This document shows, piece by piece, positions 16,628 through 25,680 of a stretch of DNA of 64,000 nt. The first letter of the stretch is position 1, and every line of letters begins with the position of its first letter. The stretch spans positions 3,534,001 through 3,598,000 of the forward strand of contig NZ_CP064939.1 in assembly GCF_015679185.1 (NCBI RefSeq), written 5' to 3'. Under the pieces are notes generated by a model. That model saw only the letters and a list, made by a program, of their open reading frames with translations. It searched no databases and was not told the DNA's origin. Position numbers and translations under genes: made by a program. The DNA is from Pedobacter endophyticus. Its GTDB lineage: Bacteria; Bacteroidota; Bacteroidia; Sphingobacteriales; Sphingobacteriaceae.

Positions 16628-19126
16628 ATGAATAACTGGTTCAACAGAAATGGCATACACCTCGCCATCATAGCATTTTTCGTAATCATTACTTTTGCCT
16701 ATTTCAGTCCTGTTTTGCAGGGTAAGGCCCCCGCACAGAGCGATGTTGTTCAGGCGCAGGCCATGCAAAAGGAAATTATGGATGTAAAGGAGGCCACAGG
16801 TAAGGCCCCACTTTGGACCAACCAGATGTTCGGCGGAATGCCAGCCTATCAAATTTGGGTACCTTATGCGTACAGCGGCGCCACCTATGGCATTGCGTTG
16901 ATTACTAAAGCCTTGCCAAACCCGACAGGAACCGTTCTGCTATTGCTTTTTGGTGGCTATTTCTTATTTATTGTACTAAAAGTTAATCCCTGGCTTGCGG
17001 CGGCAGGAGCCATTGCATTTACCTTTACGACTTACAATTTTGTGTTAATCGCCAGTGGACACAGCAGTAAGGCATTGGCGATTGGATTTTTTGCGCCAAT
17101 TATAGCGGGTATATTGCTTACGCTGAGGGGCAAGTACTGGTACGGCGCCAGCTTAACGGCCTTGTTCTTAGCCTTAGAGATTAGAACGAACCACGTTCAA
17201 ATGACGTATTACTTAATGTTGGCCATACTCATTTTCGTTATCGTCGAAGTTTCTCAAGCCGTTAAAAATAAAACCGTTCCCCATCTTACCAAGGCATTCG
17301 GCTTTCTTGCCCTGTCGGTTTTGCTCGCTGTTATGATTAACGCCAGCCTATTGTGGTCTACCGCAGAATATGCAAAAGAAACCAATCGTGGCAAGTCAAA
17401 TTTAACCGTAGCCACTACCGAAAAAGATGCAGGCATGTCTAAAGAATATGCTTACCAATGGAGCCAGGGTGTGGGCGAAAGCTTCACATTCCTAATTCCC
17501 GATTTGTATGGAGGCGCTTCGAGTGTGGAGGAATTGGTAAAACCAGAAAGCAACATGTTTAAGGCCGTTGCCGATATAACTGGTGGCGATCAGGCTGCAA
17601 CTACTCAAGCTATACAACAACTTGGGCAGCAGTTAAACATGCAACAATATTGGGGCGAGAAACCTTTTACCCAGGGCGGTTACTACTTCGGGGCAATCAT
17701 CTGCTTCTTGTTTGTATTCGGCTTATTCATCGTTCGCAATCCATTAAAATGGTGGATTTTGGCAACCACAATCTTATTTATCCTTCTGTCGTTCGGTCGC
17801 CATTTCCCTTTTGTGAGCAATTTATTTTTCGATTATTTCCCGCTTTACAACAAGTTTAGGGCGGTTGAGTCTATTTTGGCCGTTGTCGGCTTAATGGTGC
17901 CAATACTGGCGCTGTTGGCGGTAAAAGAGGTGCAAGAGGGAAACACCGATCAAAAAGTATTAATTAAAAAACTAACGTGGTCTGCCGGTATTACCGGGGG
18001 TTTTGCCTTGCTTGTAGCCATTGCGCCAACGCTGTTTTTTAGCTTTAAGGCATCAAATCACCAACAAATTGTACAGGCGTTAACGCAAACGTTGCAAAAT
18101 AATGCCGGCATTGCACAGAAAATAGCAAACGGGTTAGTTGAAGATCGTATTGCGATAGGTCGTGCCGATGCTTTCCGGTCGTTCTTTTTCATACTCATTG
18201 GCTTCGCAATCATTTGGGCCTTTATAAAGAAAAAACTGAACACCCAGTTGGCTTTCGGGCTCCTTGTTTTTGCAGTATTAATCGATATGTGGCAGGTAGA
18301 TCGCCGTTATTTAAATAACAAAAACTTTGAGGCCAAGGCATCAGTCGACAATTATTTTCAGCCTAGAGACGTAGATAATTTTATTTCTGCTGATAAAGAT
18401 CCAAATTTCAGGGTTTTCGATGCTTCCATAAACACCTTTAACGATGCAAGCACCTCGGCGTTTCATAAAACCGTTGGTGGCTATCATGCGGCAAAACTGA
18501 AACGTTTTGATGAACTGATTCAGCATCAATTCTCTAAAAGCATCAATCAGGATGTTTTGGATATGTTAAATACGAAGTACATCATTACTCAAGACCCTCA
18601 AAATGGCTCGTTTAAAATGCAGCGTAACGCAACCGCCTGCGGAAATGCGTGGTTTGTACAAAGCGTGCAATATGTGGCCAACTCTGATGAAGAAATGAAG
18701 GCCATTAGCAGTTTCGATGCAAAGAAAGAGGCTATTGTTGATAAAAGCTATAAAAACATGATCGATGATAAGCGTTTAGGAACAGGAACCGAAGGTTTTA
18801 TTAAATTAACCAGTTACAATCCTGATCATCTAACTTACGAATATTCGTCGGCCAAAGATGTAGTTGCAGTCTTCTCCGAAATTTATTACAACAAAGGATG
18901 GAAAATGTACATCGACGGTGTTGAAAAGCCTTATTTCAGAGCCGATTATGTTCTGCGTGCCGCACAGCTTGAAGGTGGTAACCATAAACTTGAATTTATA
19001 TTCCACCCGACATCCTATTACGCAGGTGAAAAAATTTCGCTCGCAGGTTCACTTTTATTGCTTGCCGGATTAGCATTTGGCATTTATTCAGAAAACAAAA
19101 AGAAAAAACAGACTGCTAAAGTTTAA
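16628..19126 (+). CDS. YfhO family membrane protein
   Basis: An 832-residue integral membrane protein with about 12-13 hydrophobic helices up to residue 555, then a soluble C-terminal region (about 560-800) and one last helix. This is the layout of the YfhO family, GT-C-like membrane proteins that in Gram-positives help glycosylate lipoteichoic acid. In Bacteroidota the acceptor is unknown. ATG at 16628 is chosen over the TTG one codon earlier. It is monocistronic, with its own promoter and terminator. Confidence 0.85.
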   Translation: MNNWFNRNGIHLAIIAFFVIITFAYFSPVLQGKAPAQSDVVQAQAMQKEIMDVKEATGKAPLWTNQMFGGMPAYQIWVPYAYSGATYGIALITKALPNPTGTVLLLLFGGYFLFIVLKVNPWLAAAGAIAFTFTTYNFVLIASGHSSKALAIGFFAPIIAGILLTLRGKYWYGASLTALFLALEIRTNHVQMTYYLMLAILIFVIVEVSQAVKNKTVPHLTKAFGFLALSVLLAVMINASLLWSTAEYAKETNRGKSNLTVATTEKDAGMSKEYAYQWSQGVGESFTFLIPDLYGGASSVEELVKPESNMFKAVADITGGDQAATTQAIQQLGQQLNMQQYWGEKPFTQGGYYFGAIICFLFVFGLFIVRNPLKWWILATTILFILLSFGRHFPFVSNLFFDYFPLYNKFRAVESILAVVGLMVPILALLAVKEVQEGNTDQKVLIKKLTWSAGITGGFALLVAIAPTLFFSFKASNHQQIVQALTQTLQNNAGIAQKIANGLVEDRIAIGRADAFRSFFFILIGFAIIWAFIKKKLNTQLAFGLLVFAVLIDMWQVDRRYLNNKNFEAKASVDNYFQPRDVDNFISADKDPNFRVFDASINTFNDASTSAFHKTVGGYHAAKLKRFDELIQHQFSKSINQDVLDMLNTKYIITQDPQNGSFKMQRNATACGNAWFVQSVQYVANSDEEMKAISSFDAKKEAIVDKSYKNMIDDKRLGTGTEGFIKLTSYNPDHLTYEYSSAKDVVAVFSEIYYNKGWKMYIDGVEKPYFRADYVLRAAQLEGGNHKLEFIFHPTSYYAGEKISLAGSLLLLAGLAFGIYSENKKKKQTAKV

Positions 19127-19150
19127 CTGTTTAAGAAAACGACTTTACCA

Positions 19151-19184
19151 AAGCCCGCAAGATTAGCTTCTTGCGGGCTTTTTG
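19151..19184 (+). terminator. Intrinsic terminator after the YfhO gene
   Basis: AAGCCCGCAAGA and TCTTGCGGGCTT form a perfect 12-bp stem followed by TTTTT. Confidence 0.9.
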
Positions 19185-19860
19185 TTAAATGTTACTCAGC
19201 AGCCAACCAATGTTCTAGGTCGGGGCCATCCGATAGGAGAGAAATGCTGTTTCTTATAACGATGTTCTTTTAAGTTATTAGTAATCAATATTTATTCTTA
19301 TGCGCTTATGAGGAGCAAACCTGCAATTCCCCTGGAACTTTTCCAAAGAACGCATCCGACCTAGGAGATGATTTTAGGAAAAAATGTTTAAACCGTTTGC
19401 ACATACTTTAAAAACCGCTGAACAAAAGAATTTTTTTATCAAGAAAAAAGAAAAAGCCTGTCTGGCCAAGACAGAAAAATCAATATGAGTGACGTTTATA
19501 TTCTTGCCGTCTTTCCCGCGCAGGCGGGAATATTAATGCCGAGCAAAGGCCTTTCCCTTCGCTTTAGGATTCCCAATTAAAATTGGGAATGACGACCGTT
19601 CTTAGATGACGCCATACAAGTTTGGCTGCCATTTTCGATTATTCCCCTGCCATACAGCAACATGTTCGAGATATGTCCACACGACAGGAGAAGTCGGGAC
19701 AGGCTGTACTCGCTACAAAGTAGCCCCTTTGGGGCAATGACGGTAGGGTGGTCGTTATTGTTTGAACCTAAAGCAACGATTATCCTAAGTATCGCGTAAG
19801 TGGTTTGGTCATTTGAATATGTTTTTTAATCAAACGATTAAATTTAACAATTCCGTAACA
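19185..19860. repeat. Non-coding gap with REP-like fragments
   Basis: No credible gene up to 19908. From 19477 the 20-mer AAATCAATATGAGTGACGTT recurs at 38542, and 19500-19620 carries the CCCGCGCAGGCGGGAAT and GGGAATGACGACCGTTC fragments seen in other gaps. The first 290 bp (19185-19475) show nothing recognisable. Confidence 0.45.
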
Positions 19861-19881
19861 TTTGTTTGATACCCAACGTCT

Positions 19882-19889
19882 TACTTTTG
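19882..19889 (+). promoter_or_regulatory. -7 box TACTTTTG before a small ORF
   Basis: Matches TAnnTTTG, with TTTG at 19861 in the -33 position; predicted start about 13 bases before the ATG at 19909. Confidence 0.55.
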
Positions 19890-19908
19890 TATTGTAAAAT
19901 CAGACGTT

Positions 19909-20004
19909 ATGCTGGAATCCTTTTTCGCTGTTTGTTTATTGATTGTTGTACTCTACTTTTTCAGTCCTTTTGAGGTAAAACTCGATGAGGAAGAAGAGTG
20001 GTAA
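19909..20004 (+). CDS. Candidate small membrane protein, 31 residues
   Basis: The frame starts with MLESFFAVCLLIVVLYFFSP and ends in an acidic tail (KLDEEEEW). It has one transmembrane helix (about 4-20) and a strongly negative C-terminus, a layout seen in real small regulatory membrane proteins. A good -7 box with a -33 element lies upstream. It is 72 bp before the LpxH-like gene, so it could be the first gene of that transcript. Not recognised as a known family. Confidence 0.5.
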   Translation: MLESFFAVCLLIVVLYFFSPFEVKLDEEEEW

Positions 20005-20076
20005 AACCGCTTCCTGCCTTTTAAAACTGCTTGTTTCGAGCGGTATCAAATTCTTTGCCCCTAAAAATCTCCCGAT

Positions 20077-20931
20077 ATGAGTAAAAGAAATGTTGATGTA
20101 GTCGTAATTTCCGATGTGCATTTGGGCACTTATGGTTGTCACGCCAAAGAACTGCTGAAATACTTGAAGAGCATTAAGCCAAAGCGAATAATCCTTAATG
20201 GCGATATTATCGATATCTGGCAGTTTAGCAAGCGCTATTGGCCAGAATCGCACATGAAAGTAATTCGTAAGCTCATGAAGTTTGTATCCGAGGGCGTGCA
20301 GGTTCATTATTTAACCGGCAATCACGATGAAATGCTTCGCAAGTTTGATGGGATGGAGATGGGCACTTTTCAGCTTCAAAATAAATTAATTCTCGATCTT
20401 GATGGTAAAAAAGGATGGTTTTTTCATGGCGATGTGTTCGATGTAACCATGCAGCATTCTAAGTGGCTTGCGAAACTGGGCGCCGTTGGTTACGATACCC
20501 TCATCCTCATTAACAGCTGCGTAAATTGGATGCTTACCACCCTTGGCCACGAGAAAATGAGCTTTTCGAAAAGGATTAAGGGTAAATTTAAAGATGCCGT
20601 AAAGTTTATTAACAGCTTTGAGCAAACGGCGGCAGAATTAGCGATAGAGAAAGGCTACGATTATGTAGTTTGTGGACACATTCATCAGGCAGAAAAAAGA
20701 GAAATTATCACTGATGGCGGTTCCGTTACCTATTTAAACAGCGGCGACTGGGTAGAAAGTTTAACGGCCCTCGAATACCATGATAAGCAATGGACGGTTT
20801 TTAAGTACGATCATCAGGATTTTGTGAAGGATGAAATTGAAGACGGAATCCTCTCAGACGCTGATGATTTGAAAAGCAAACTCGACATTAATATTCTTTT
20901 GCAGAGTATTAAATATGAAATTGCCCAATAA
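20077..20931 (+). CDS. Metallophosphoesterase, UDP-2,3-diacylglucosamine diphosphatase-like (LpxH type)
   Basis: A 284-residue calcineurin-like phosphoesterase. All metal motifs are present: SDVHLG (12-17), NGDIIDIW (41-48), GNHDE (81-85), HGD (117-119) and CGHIH (about 203). The family includes LpxH, which hydrolyses UDP-diacylglucosamine to lipid X in lipid A synthesis; a long 284-residue form with the C-terminal extension is usual for Bacteroidota homologues, whose exact substrate is less certain. It is 22 bp before a glycosyltransferase gene, consistent with envelope glycolipid work. Confidence 0.82.
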   Translation: MSKRNVDVVVISDVHLGTYGCHAKELLKYLKSIKPKRIILNGDIIDIWQFSKRYWPESHMKVIRKLMKFVSEGVQVHYLTGNHDEMLRKFDGMEMGTFQLQNKLILDLDGKKGWFFHGDVFDVTMQHSKWLAKLGAVGYDTLILINSCVNWMLTTLGHEKMSFSKRIKGKFKDAVKFINSFEQTAAELAIEKGYDYVVCGHIHQAEKREIITDGGSVTYLNSGDWVESLTALEYHDKQWTVFKYDHQDFVKDEIEDGILSDADDLKSKLDINILLQSIKYEIAQ

Positions 20932-20953
20932 TTTAAGATATTCGGGGCAATAA

Positions 20954-21943
20954 ATGAAAATACTTTACGCAATACAAGGAACCGGAAACGGACACATCAG
21001 CCGTGCCCGGGAAATTATTCCATTACTGCAGCAATACGGCGAACTCGATATCTTGGTCAGCGGCACACAGGCCGACGTAAAACTGAGTCAGCCGGTTAAA
21101 TATCAGCTTCACGGCTTCAGCTTCATTTTCGGAAAAAAAGGTGGTGTAGATCATTTTAAAACCTGGCTCAACATGAATCTTTTTCGGTTTAGAAAAGATA
21201 TGAAGCAATTGCCACTTAAAGATTATAACCTCATCGTAAACGATTTTGAACCTGTTAGTGCCTGGGCTTGTAGGTTGCAAGGCATCGAATGCGTTTCGCT
21301 AAGTCATCAGGCTGCCTTTAAATCCAAAAAGGTTCCCCGGCCGCGTACCCTCGATTGGGGCAAGCTCATTTTAAGTCGGTATGCCCCAACAAAGCACCAT
21401 ATTGGTTTCCATTTTGATAGGTACGATACATTTATCCACACCCCGGTAATCCGATCAGAAATACGGGCGCTGGAGCCCAAAAACCTCGGCCATTATACGG
21501 TTTACCTCCCCGCTATTGACGACAAGCGCCTGGTGAAATTGCTTGGCCAGGTTCCGAATGTAAAGTGGCAGGTTTTTTCGAAACACAGCAAAGTAAGCTA
21601 TCAAGCCGATAATGTATCTGTAGCGCCTGTTAACAACGAAGCCTTTAATAAAAGCTTGGCCACTTGCGAGGGGTTGTTTACCGGCGGTGGTTTTGAAGGC
21701 CCCGCAGAAGCCTTGTATTTAAAAAAGAAGCTGTTGGTTGCGCCGATGCGTTTCCAGTTTGAGCAGCAATGCAATGCCTACGCCTTAAAGCAATTCGGCC
21801 TACCCGTAATTTGGGGCAGTACAAAAAATTGGCTCCCAATCATAAAATCGTGGGTGCAGAACCCGCAAAAGCATCAATTCGATTTTCCTGACGAGACGGC
21901 AAAAATTATTGATGACATGGTAAAGAAATATGCTCGTGTTTAA
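20954..21943 (+). CDS. Glycosyltransferase family protein (GT28/MurG-like)
   Basis: A 329-residue GT-B enzyme. The N-terminal glycine loop QGTGNGHISRA (8-18) is the acceptor-side motif of MurG-like transferases. The C-terminal FTGGGFEGPAEALYLKK segment (about 235-251) is the nucleotide-sugar binding site. No signal or membrane segment is seen, so it acts on the cytoplasmic face. Adjacent to the LpxH-like gene and probably co-transcribed. Acceptor and donor are unknown. Confidence 0.8.
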   Translation: MKILYAIQGTGNGHISRAREIIPLLQQYGELDILVSGTQADVKLSQPVKYQLHGFSFIFGKKGGVDHFKTWLNMNLFRFRKDMKQLPLKDYNLIVNDFEPVSAWACRLQGIECVSLSHQAAFKSKKVPRPRTLDWGKLILSRYAPTKHHIGFHFDRYDTFIHTPVIRSEIRALEPKNLGHYTVYLPAIDDKRLVKLLGQVPNVKWQVFSKHSKVSYQADNVSVAPVNNEAFNKSLATCEGLFTGGGFEGPAEALYLKKKLLVAPMRFQFEQQCNAYALKQFGLPVIWGSTKNWLPIIKSWVQNPQKHQFDFPDETAKIIDDMVKKYARV

Positions 21944-21984
21944 AGAAAGTGTTACAGCCATATCTTAACGGCTTTAATGAGGGT

Positions 21985-22415
21985 TGAGGGGGTGTCATGC
22001 TAAGGCAGCCTGTCCCGATTTCTTCTATCGTGTGGACACATCTTTGAACATCGTTTTGCGAGCTGAAATCATCGAAATGACAACATATTTTAGGGTGTTT
22101 TCTATGAACGATCGTCATCCTAAGAAGTCAGTTTTTTGAAAAAAAGAGAGTTGGGATGACAGGTTTTCACCGAATCGTCATTTCGACCGAAGCAGAGAAA
22201 TCTTTGAACTCCGCATCGAAAAAAGGCTTCAAAGATTTCTCCGTTCCGCTACCGATGAAAAATCGGTACAAGTGCGCTACAGTCGAAAAGACGAGCAAAT
22301 TTTAAATCTGTCATTGGTAGCTCGACTGGGGATCCTAATGCGCAATAAATTCGGTGCGGAGCATTAATCCCGTACGTACGGGACCGCCTGCGCAGGAATG
22401 ACGGCGCAAAAAACG
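21985..22415. repeat. Repeat-rich non-coding gap
   Basis: Between the glycosyltransferase and the nucleoid protein gene. Fragments GTCATGCTAAGGCAGCCTG, ACGATCGTCATCCTAAGAAG, CGTCATTTCGACCGAAGCAG and GACCGCCTGCGCAGGAATGA are shared with other gaps. CCCGTACGTACGGGA at 22369 is a perfect palindrome also seen at 38611. No gene is seen. Confidence 0.5.
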
Positions 22416-22576
22416 GTATGTGGGATTTTCATTCATTTGGCTAACCCACAAATTAACTAGTTGTAGGCCGTTAAATTCTAATATCGGTTAAGTTTCTTAA
22501 TGAGTTTTAGATACAAGCAGCAATAAAAGGTCGTGCTTTTTGTTCGATAAGGCTAATATTATTTCATCGCTTTGCT

Positions 22577-22584
22577 TACTTTTG
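22577..22584 (+). promoter_or_regulatory. -7 box TACTTTTG directly before the nucleoid-protein start
   Basis: Matches TAnnTTTG; with the normal 5-6 bp from box to start point, transcription would begin at or next to the ATG at 22590. Confidence 0.55.
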
Positions 22585-22589
22585 CCGCC

Positions 22590-23648
22590 ATGGTCTCATT
22601 TTTCGAAGCTTCGCTAAAGCAACTTTCTATCCATCATACCGGCAACAAATTGGTTGAGGAATACTACAAACTATCTGATGCCCCGTTAAAAATCGACGAT
22701 GAGGTTTTGGGTAATTTGTTGATGCAGTATTTTTTGAAACCCTTTGAAAAAGTGAACGAAGTTTATCGTTTTTACCATCCAAATGATAACCTGAACTTAA
22801 ATGAGGTGTATCATTTCGTACATGAAATTTTCGAAAATAATCAGCTGTTTCACGAAGATTCGCAACAATTGGCCAAGCACCTGTACGATGTGGCCAATCA
22901 TCCGAAAATAAAATCGGGCGAATTGTATGTGGCCTATTTCGAGAAAGTTCAAATTGAGGGCGAGCAGCTTGATGTAGTAGGCATTTTCAAATCGGAAACT
23001 AAAGACACGTATTTAAAGGTGTACCCCGAGCAAGATGGTTTTAACATGAGCTATGAGCAAGAGGCAATTAGCATTAATAAGCTGGATAAGGGCTGTTTGA
23101 TTTTCAATGTTGATAAGCAAGAGGGTTATAAAGTTGTAGTGTTAGATCAGGCAAAAAGTAATAACGAATCGGCCGTGTACTGGAAAGATGAGTTTTTGAA
23201 GTTGAAGATCAGAAACGACAGCTACAATCAAACCAATAACGTTTTGGGCGTTTATAAAAACTTTGTAACGCAAAAGCTCGATGATGATTACGAAATCAGT
23301 AAGGCGGATAAGATCGATTTGCTAAACCGTTCGATGAAGTATTTTAAGGAGAAAGAAACCTTTGATATGGAGGAGTTCGGGAATGAAGTAATTGGAAATG
23401 CAGAGGGAATCGAATCGTTTAAAAACTATAAGAAAAATTACGAAGAGGAATACGAAAGCCCCATTGCCGATAATTTTGAGATAGCCGAATCGGCCGTAAA
23501 AAAGCAGGCCAGGGCCTATAAAAGCGTTTTAAAGTTGGATAAGAACTTTCATATTTATATTCACGGCAATAAAGACATGATAGAAAAGGGCTACGATGAG
23601 GGAAAATCGATGAACTTTTACAAAGTTTATTTTAGAGAAGAGGAGTAA
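22590..23648 (+). CDS. Nucleoid-associated protein, NdpA/YejK family (NA37)
   Basis: A 352-residue cytoplasmic protein of the NA37 family, which coats the nucleoid in E. coli (YejK). The product is acidic and rich in helices, with the family-type core YVAYFEKVQIEGEQLDVVGIFKSE and ISINKLDKGCLIFNVDK in the first half, and a C-terminal LKLDKNFHIYIHGN segment. The ATG at 22590 is preferred to 22572 because the -7 box overlaps the earlier start. The leader is predicted to be absent or nearly so. Confidence 0.82.
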   Translation: MVSFFEASLKQLSIHHTGNKLVEEYYKLSDAPLKIDDEVLGNLLMQYFLKPFEKVNEVYRFYHPNDNLNLNEVYHFVHEIFENNQLFHEDSQQLAKHLYDVANHPKIKSGELYVAYFEKVQIEGEQLDVVGIFKSETKDTYLKVYPEQDGFNMSYEQEAISINKLDKGCLIFNVDKQEGYKVVVLDQAKSNNESAVYWKDEFLKLKIRNDSYNQTNNVLGVYKNFVTQKLDDDYEISKADKIDLLNRSMKYFKEKETFDMEEFGNEVIGNAEGIESFKNYKKNYEEEYESPIADNFEIAESAVKKQARAYKSVLKLDKNFHIYIHGNKDMIEKGYDEGKSMNFYKVYFREEE

Positions 23649-23715
23649 GTTTGGAGTATTGAGTGGGGAGTATTGAGTTGGAAGTTTTGAGTATTGGTGC
23701 ATTTGCCCTTCGACT

Positions 23716-24000
23716 GATGACTAAACATTAAATCGTCATCTCGACCGTAGCGGAGAGATCTTTAAAGCCACCTATTTACAACTAGCTGGTATTCATCGGA
23801 TCACTAAACATCAACTCGTCATCTCGACCGTAGCGGAGAGATCTTTAAAGCCCCATATTTACAACTACTGGTATTCATCGGATGACTAAAGATTAAATCG
23901 TCATCTCGACCGCAGCGCTTCAAAGGAGCTCCTTTGGAGGAGAGATCTTTGAAGCCACATATTTACAATTAGCTGGTATTCATCGGATGACTGCGGACTT
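23716..24000. repeat. Tandem array, about 83-bp unit, three copies plus a partial fourth
   Basis: Units beginning GATGACTAAACATTAAATCG start at 23716, 23799, 23881 and (partial) 23986. Each includes CGTCATCTCGACCG-AGCGGAGAGATCTTTAAAGCC and ends in TGGTATTCATCGGAT. The third carries a 22-bp insertion around the palindrome CAAAGGAGCTCCTTTG (near 23924-23939). The flanks 23650-23700 and 24003-24034 contain low-complexity GAGTATTGAG and GAAAACTGAGAACT repeats. Confidence 0.8.
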
Positions 24001-24032
24001 CCAACTGAAAACTGAGAACTGAAAACTGAGAA

Positions 24033-25379
24033 CTAAATCCGCTGCTGCGCTTTCAGTGCCAGATACTGATTCACCACGTTTACAGTTAGCTTTTGTGGCG
24101 GGGTTAAGATAGATAAGATGCCATTTTTGTTTAATTCCTTAACCATCAATCGCTTTTCATAAACGAATTTCTCTGCGATGGTTTTATGATAAATACCTTC
24201 AATATCTTTAGCTGGCTCCATACTCAATGCGCTGAGCTCTGTGTTTTCGAAAAATACCACCAATAACAAGTGATACTTTGCAAGTCGCCGTAAATAAGGC
24301 AGTTGCCTTTGCAAGGCCGACATACTTTCGAAATTAGTGAAGAAGATGAGCAAGCCCCGCTGTTTCACCACGCTTCGAACAGTAGAATACAGGGCCTCTA
24401 AATTGCTTTCTAAATACCTGGTTTTTTCCTTGTACAGCACATTCATGATGTTTCCAAGTTGCGCAGCCTTTCTATCGGCAGGCACAACCGAGCCAATCGT
24501 TTCTGAAACCGTAATCAGGCCAGCTTTGTCCTCTTTTAGCATGGCCACCTTTGCGAGTGCAACACTGGCGTTAATGGCATAATCGAGCAGGCTTAACCCC
24601 TCGAACGGCATGCGCATTACCCGCGATTTATCGATAATGCAATAAATATTCTGCGAACGCTCGTCAGTATACGTATTAACCATGAGGCCGCCTTTTCTGG
24701 CTGTGGCTTTCCAGTTTATCGTCCGGATGTCGTCGCCGCCAACATAGTTTTTAATTTGATCGAACTCGGTACTTTGTCCAATCTTTCTGATTTTTTTAAT
24801 TCCAAGCTCAGTGAGCTGATGAGAAATGGCCATCAATTCGTATTGACCAAGGTTGATGAAAGATGGATAAACGGGCAACGTGTTGGCTGTAGCCAGGTTA
24901 TACCGGCGGCTAATGAGGCCAATGGGCGAACTAATGTAGGCCCTGATTAAGCCAAAATTGTATTCGCCGCGTTTTGTTGGGCGTAAGTTGTAATGGATAG
25001 ACTTAATTTCGGCGGGTTTCAGCGCAAACCGGAAATCCTTATCACGAATTTGAAACTGAAAGGGTACTTCATCAATTACACGGGCATTTACGCCAAATCC
25101 ATAGCTATTTTTAATCTCGATTTGAATGGGGTTTTCATCGCCATTGCTTAATCTTTTTGGTGTAAACCTTCGAGCATTCACACCTTGTCTTATTCGGTAC
25201 AAAATGAACAAATCAATTAAAAAAAAGGCGAGCAATACACCCGTTGCAATCACCGGAACTTCGCCAAGCCACGCGAAGAAAAACTTCAGCAAAAAAAGCA
25301 CGACGCAAACGCCCAGGGCCGCAAATAAGCGATCGTTGAGGAACAGGTTGGTATAATATTGCTGAAAGAATTTTTTCAA
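24033..25379 (-). CDS. DUF58 domain-containing protein
   Basis: A 448-residue protein with two N-terminal transmembrane helices (about 17-35 and 42-60) and a soluble region carrying the DUF58 signature GGDDIRTINWKATARKGGLMVNTY (about 213-236), followed by a vWA-like fold. DUF58 proteins accompany MoxR AAA+ ATPases and are thought to be substrates or adaptors in assembling protein complexes. It is the last gene of the operon, separated from moxR by a 301-bp tandem duplication, so it may have its own promoter. Confidence 0.88.
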   Translation of the reverse strand: MKKFFQQYYTNLFLNDRLFAALGVCVVLFLLKFFFAWLGEVPVIATGVLLAFFLIDLFILYRIRQGVNARRFTPKRLSNGDENPIQIEIKNSYGFGVNARVIDEVPFQFQIRDKDFRFALKPAEIKSIHYNLRPTKRGEYNFGLIRAYISSPIGLISRRYNLATANTLPVYPSFINLGQYELMAISHQLTELGIKKIRKIGQSTEFDQIKNYVGGDDIRTINWKATARKGGLMVNTYTDERSQNIYCIIDKSRVMRMPFEGLSLLDYAINASVALAKVAMLKEDKAGLITVSETIGSVVPADRKAAQLGNIMNVLYKEKTRYLESNLEALYSTVRSVVKQRGLLIFFTNFESMSALQRQLPYLRRLAKYHLLLVVFFENTELSALSMEPAKDIEGIYHKTIAEKFVYEKRLMVKELNKNGILSILTPPQKLTVNVVNQYLALKAQQRI

Positions 25380-25414
25380 GGGTTAGTTTTTTAGTTTGTT
25401 TAAAATTCTCGTTT

Positions 25415-25666
25415 TGCTGTCATCCTGAGGTACGAAGGATCTCTAACCGATTAAACTCCGAACCTGAGTCTGGTAAGGTATGTTCCGTATGTGGTTAAAA
25501 ACCTACAGATTCTTCGCGATGCTCAGAATGACAAAACCTTTGCTGTCATCCTGAGGTACGAAGGATCTCTAACCGATTAAACTCCGAACCTGAGTCTGGC
25601 AAGTCATGTTCTGTTTGCGGTTAGAAACCTGCAGATTCTTCGCTGCGCTCAGAATGACAAAACCTT
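25415..25666. repeat. 126-bp tandem duplication of a REP-like element
   Basis: Two copies (25415-25540 and 25541-25666) differ at a handful of positions. Each copy starts TGCTGTCATCCTGAGGTACG and ends GCTCAGAATGACAAAACCTT, and these ends are inverted repeats of each other (GTCATcCTGAG/CTCAGaATGAC). It lies between moxR and the DUF58 gene of one operon. Confidence 0.85.
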
Positions 25667-25680
25667 CTGAGCAGGCTCAC

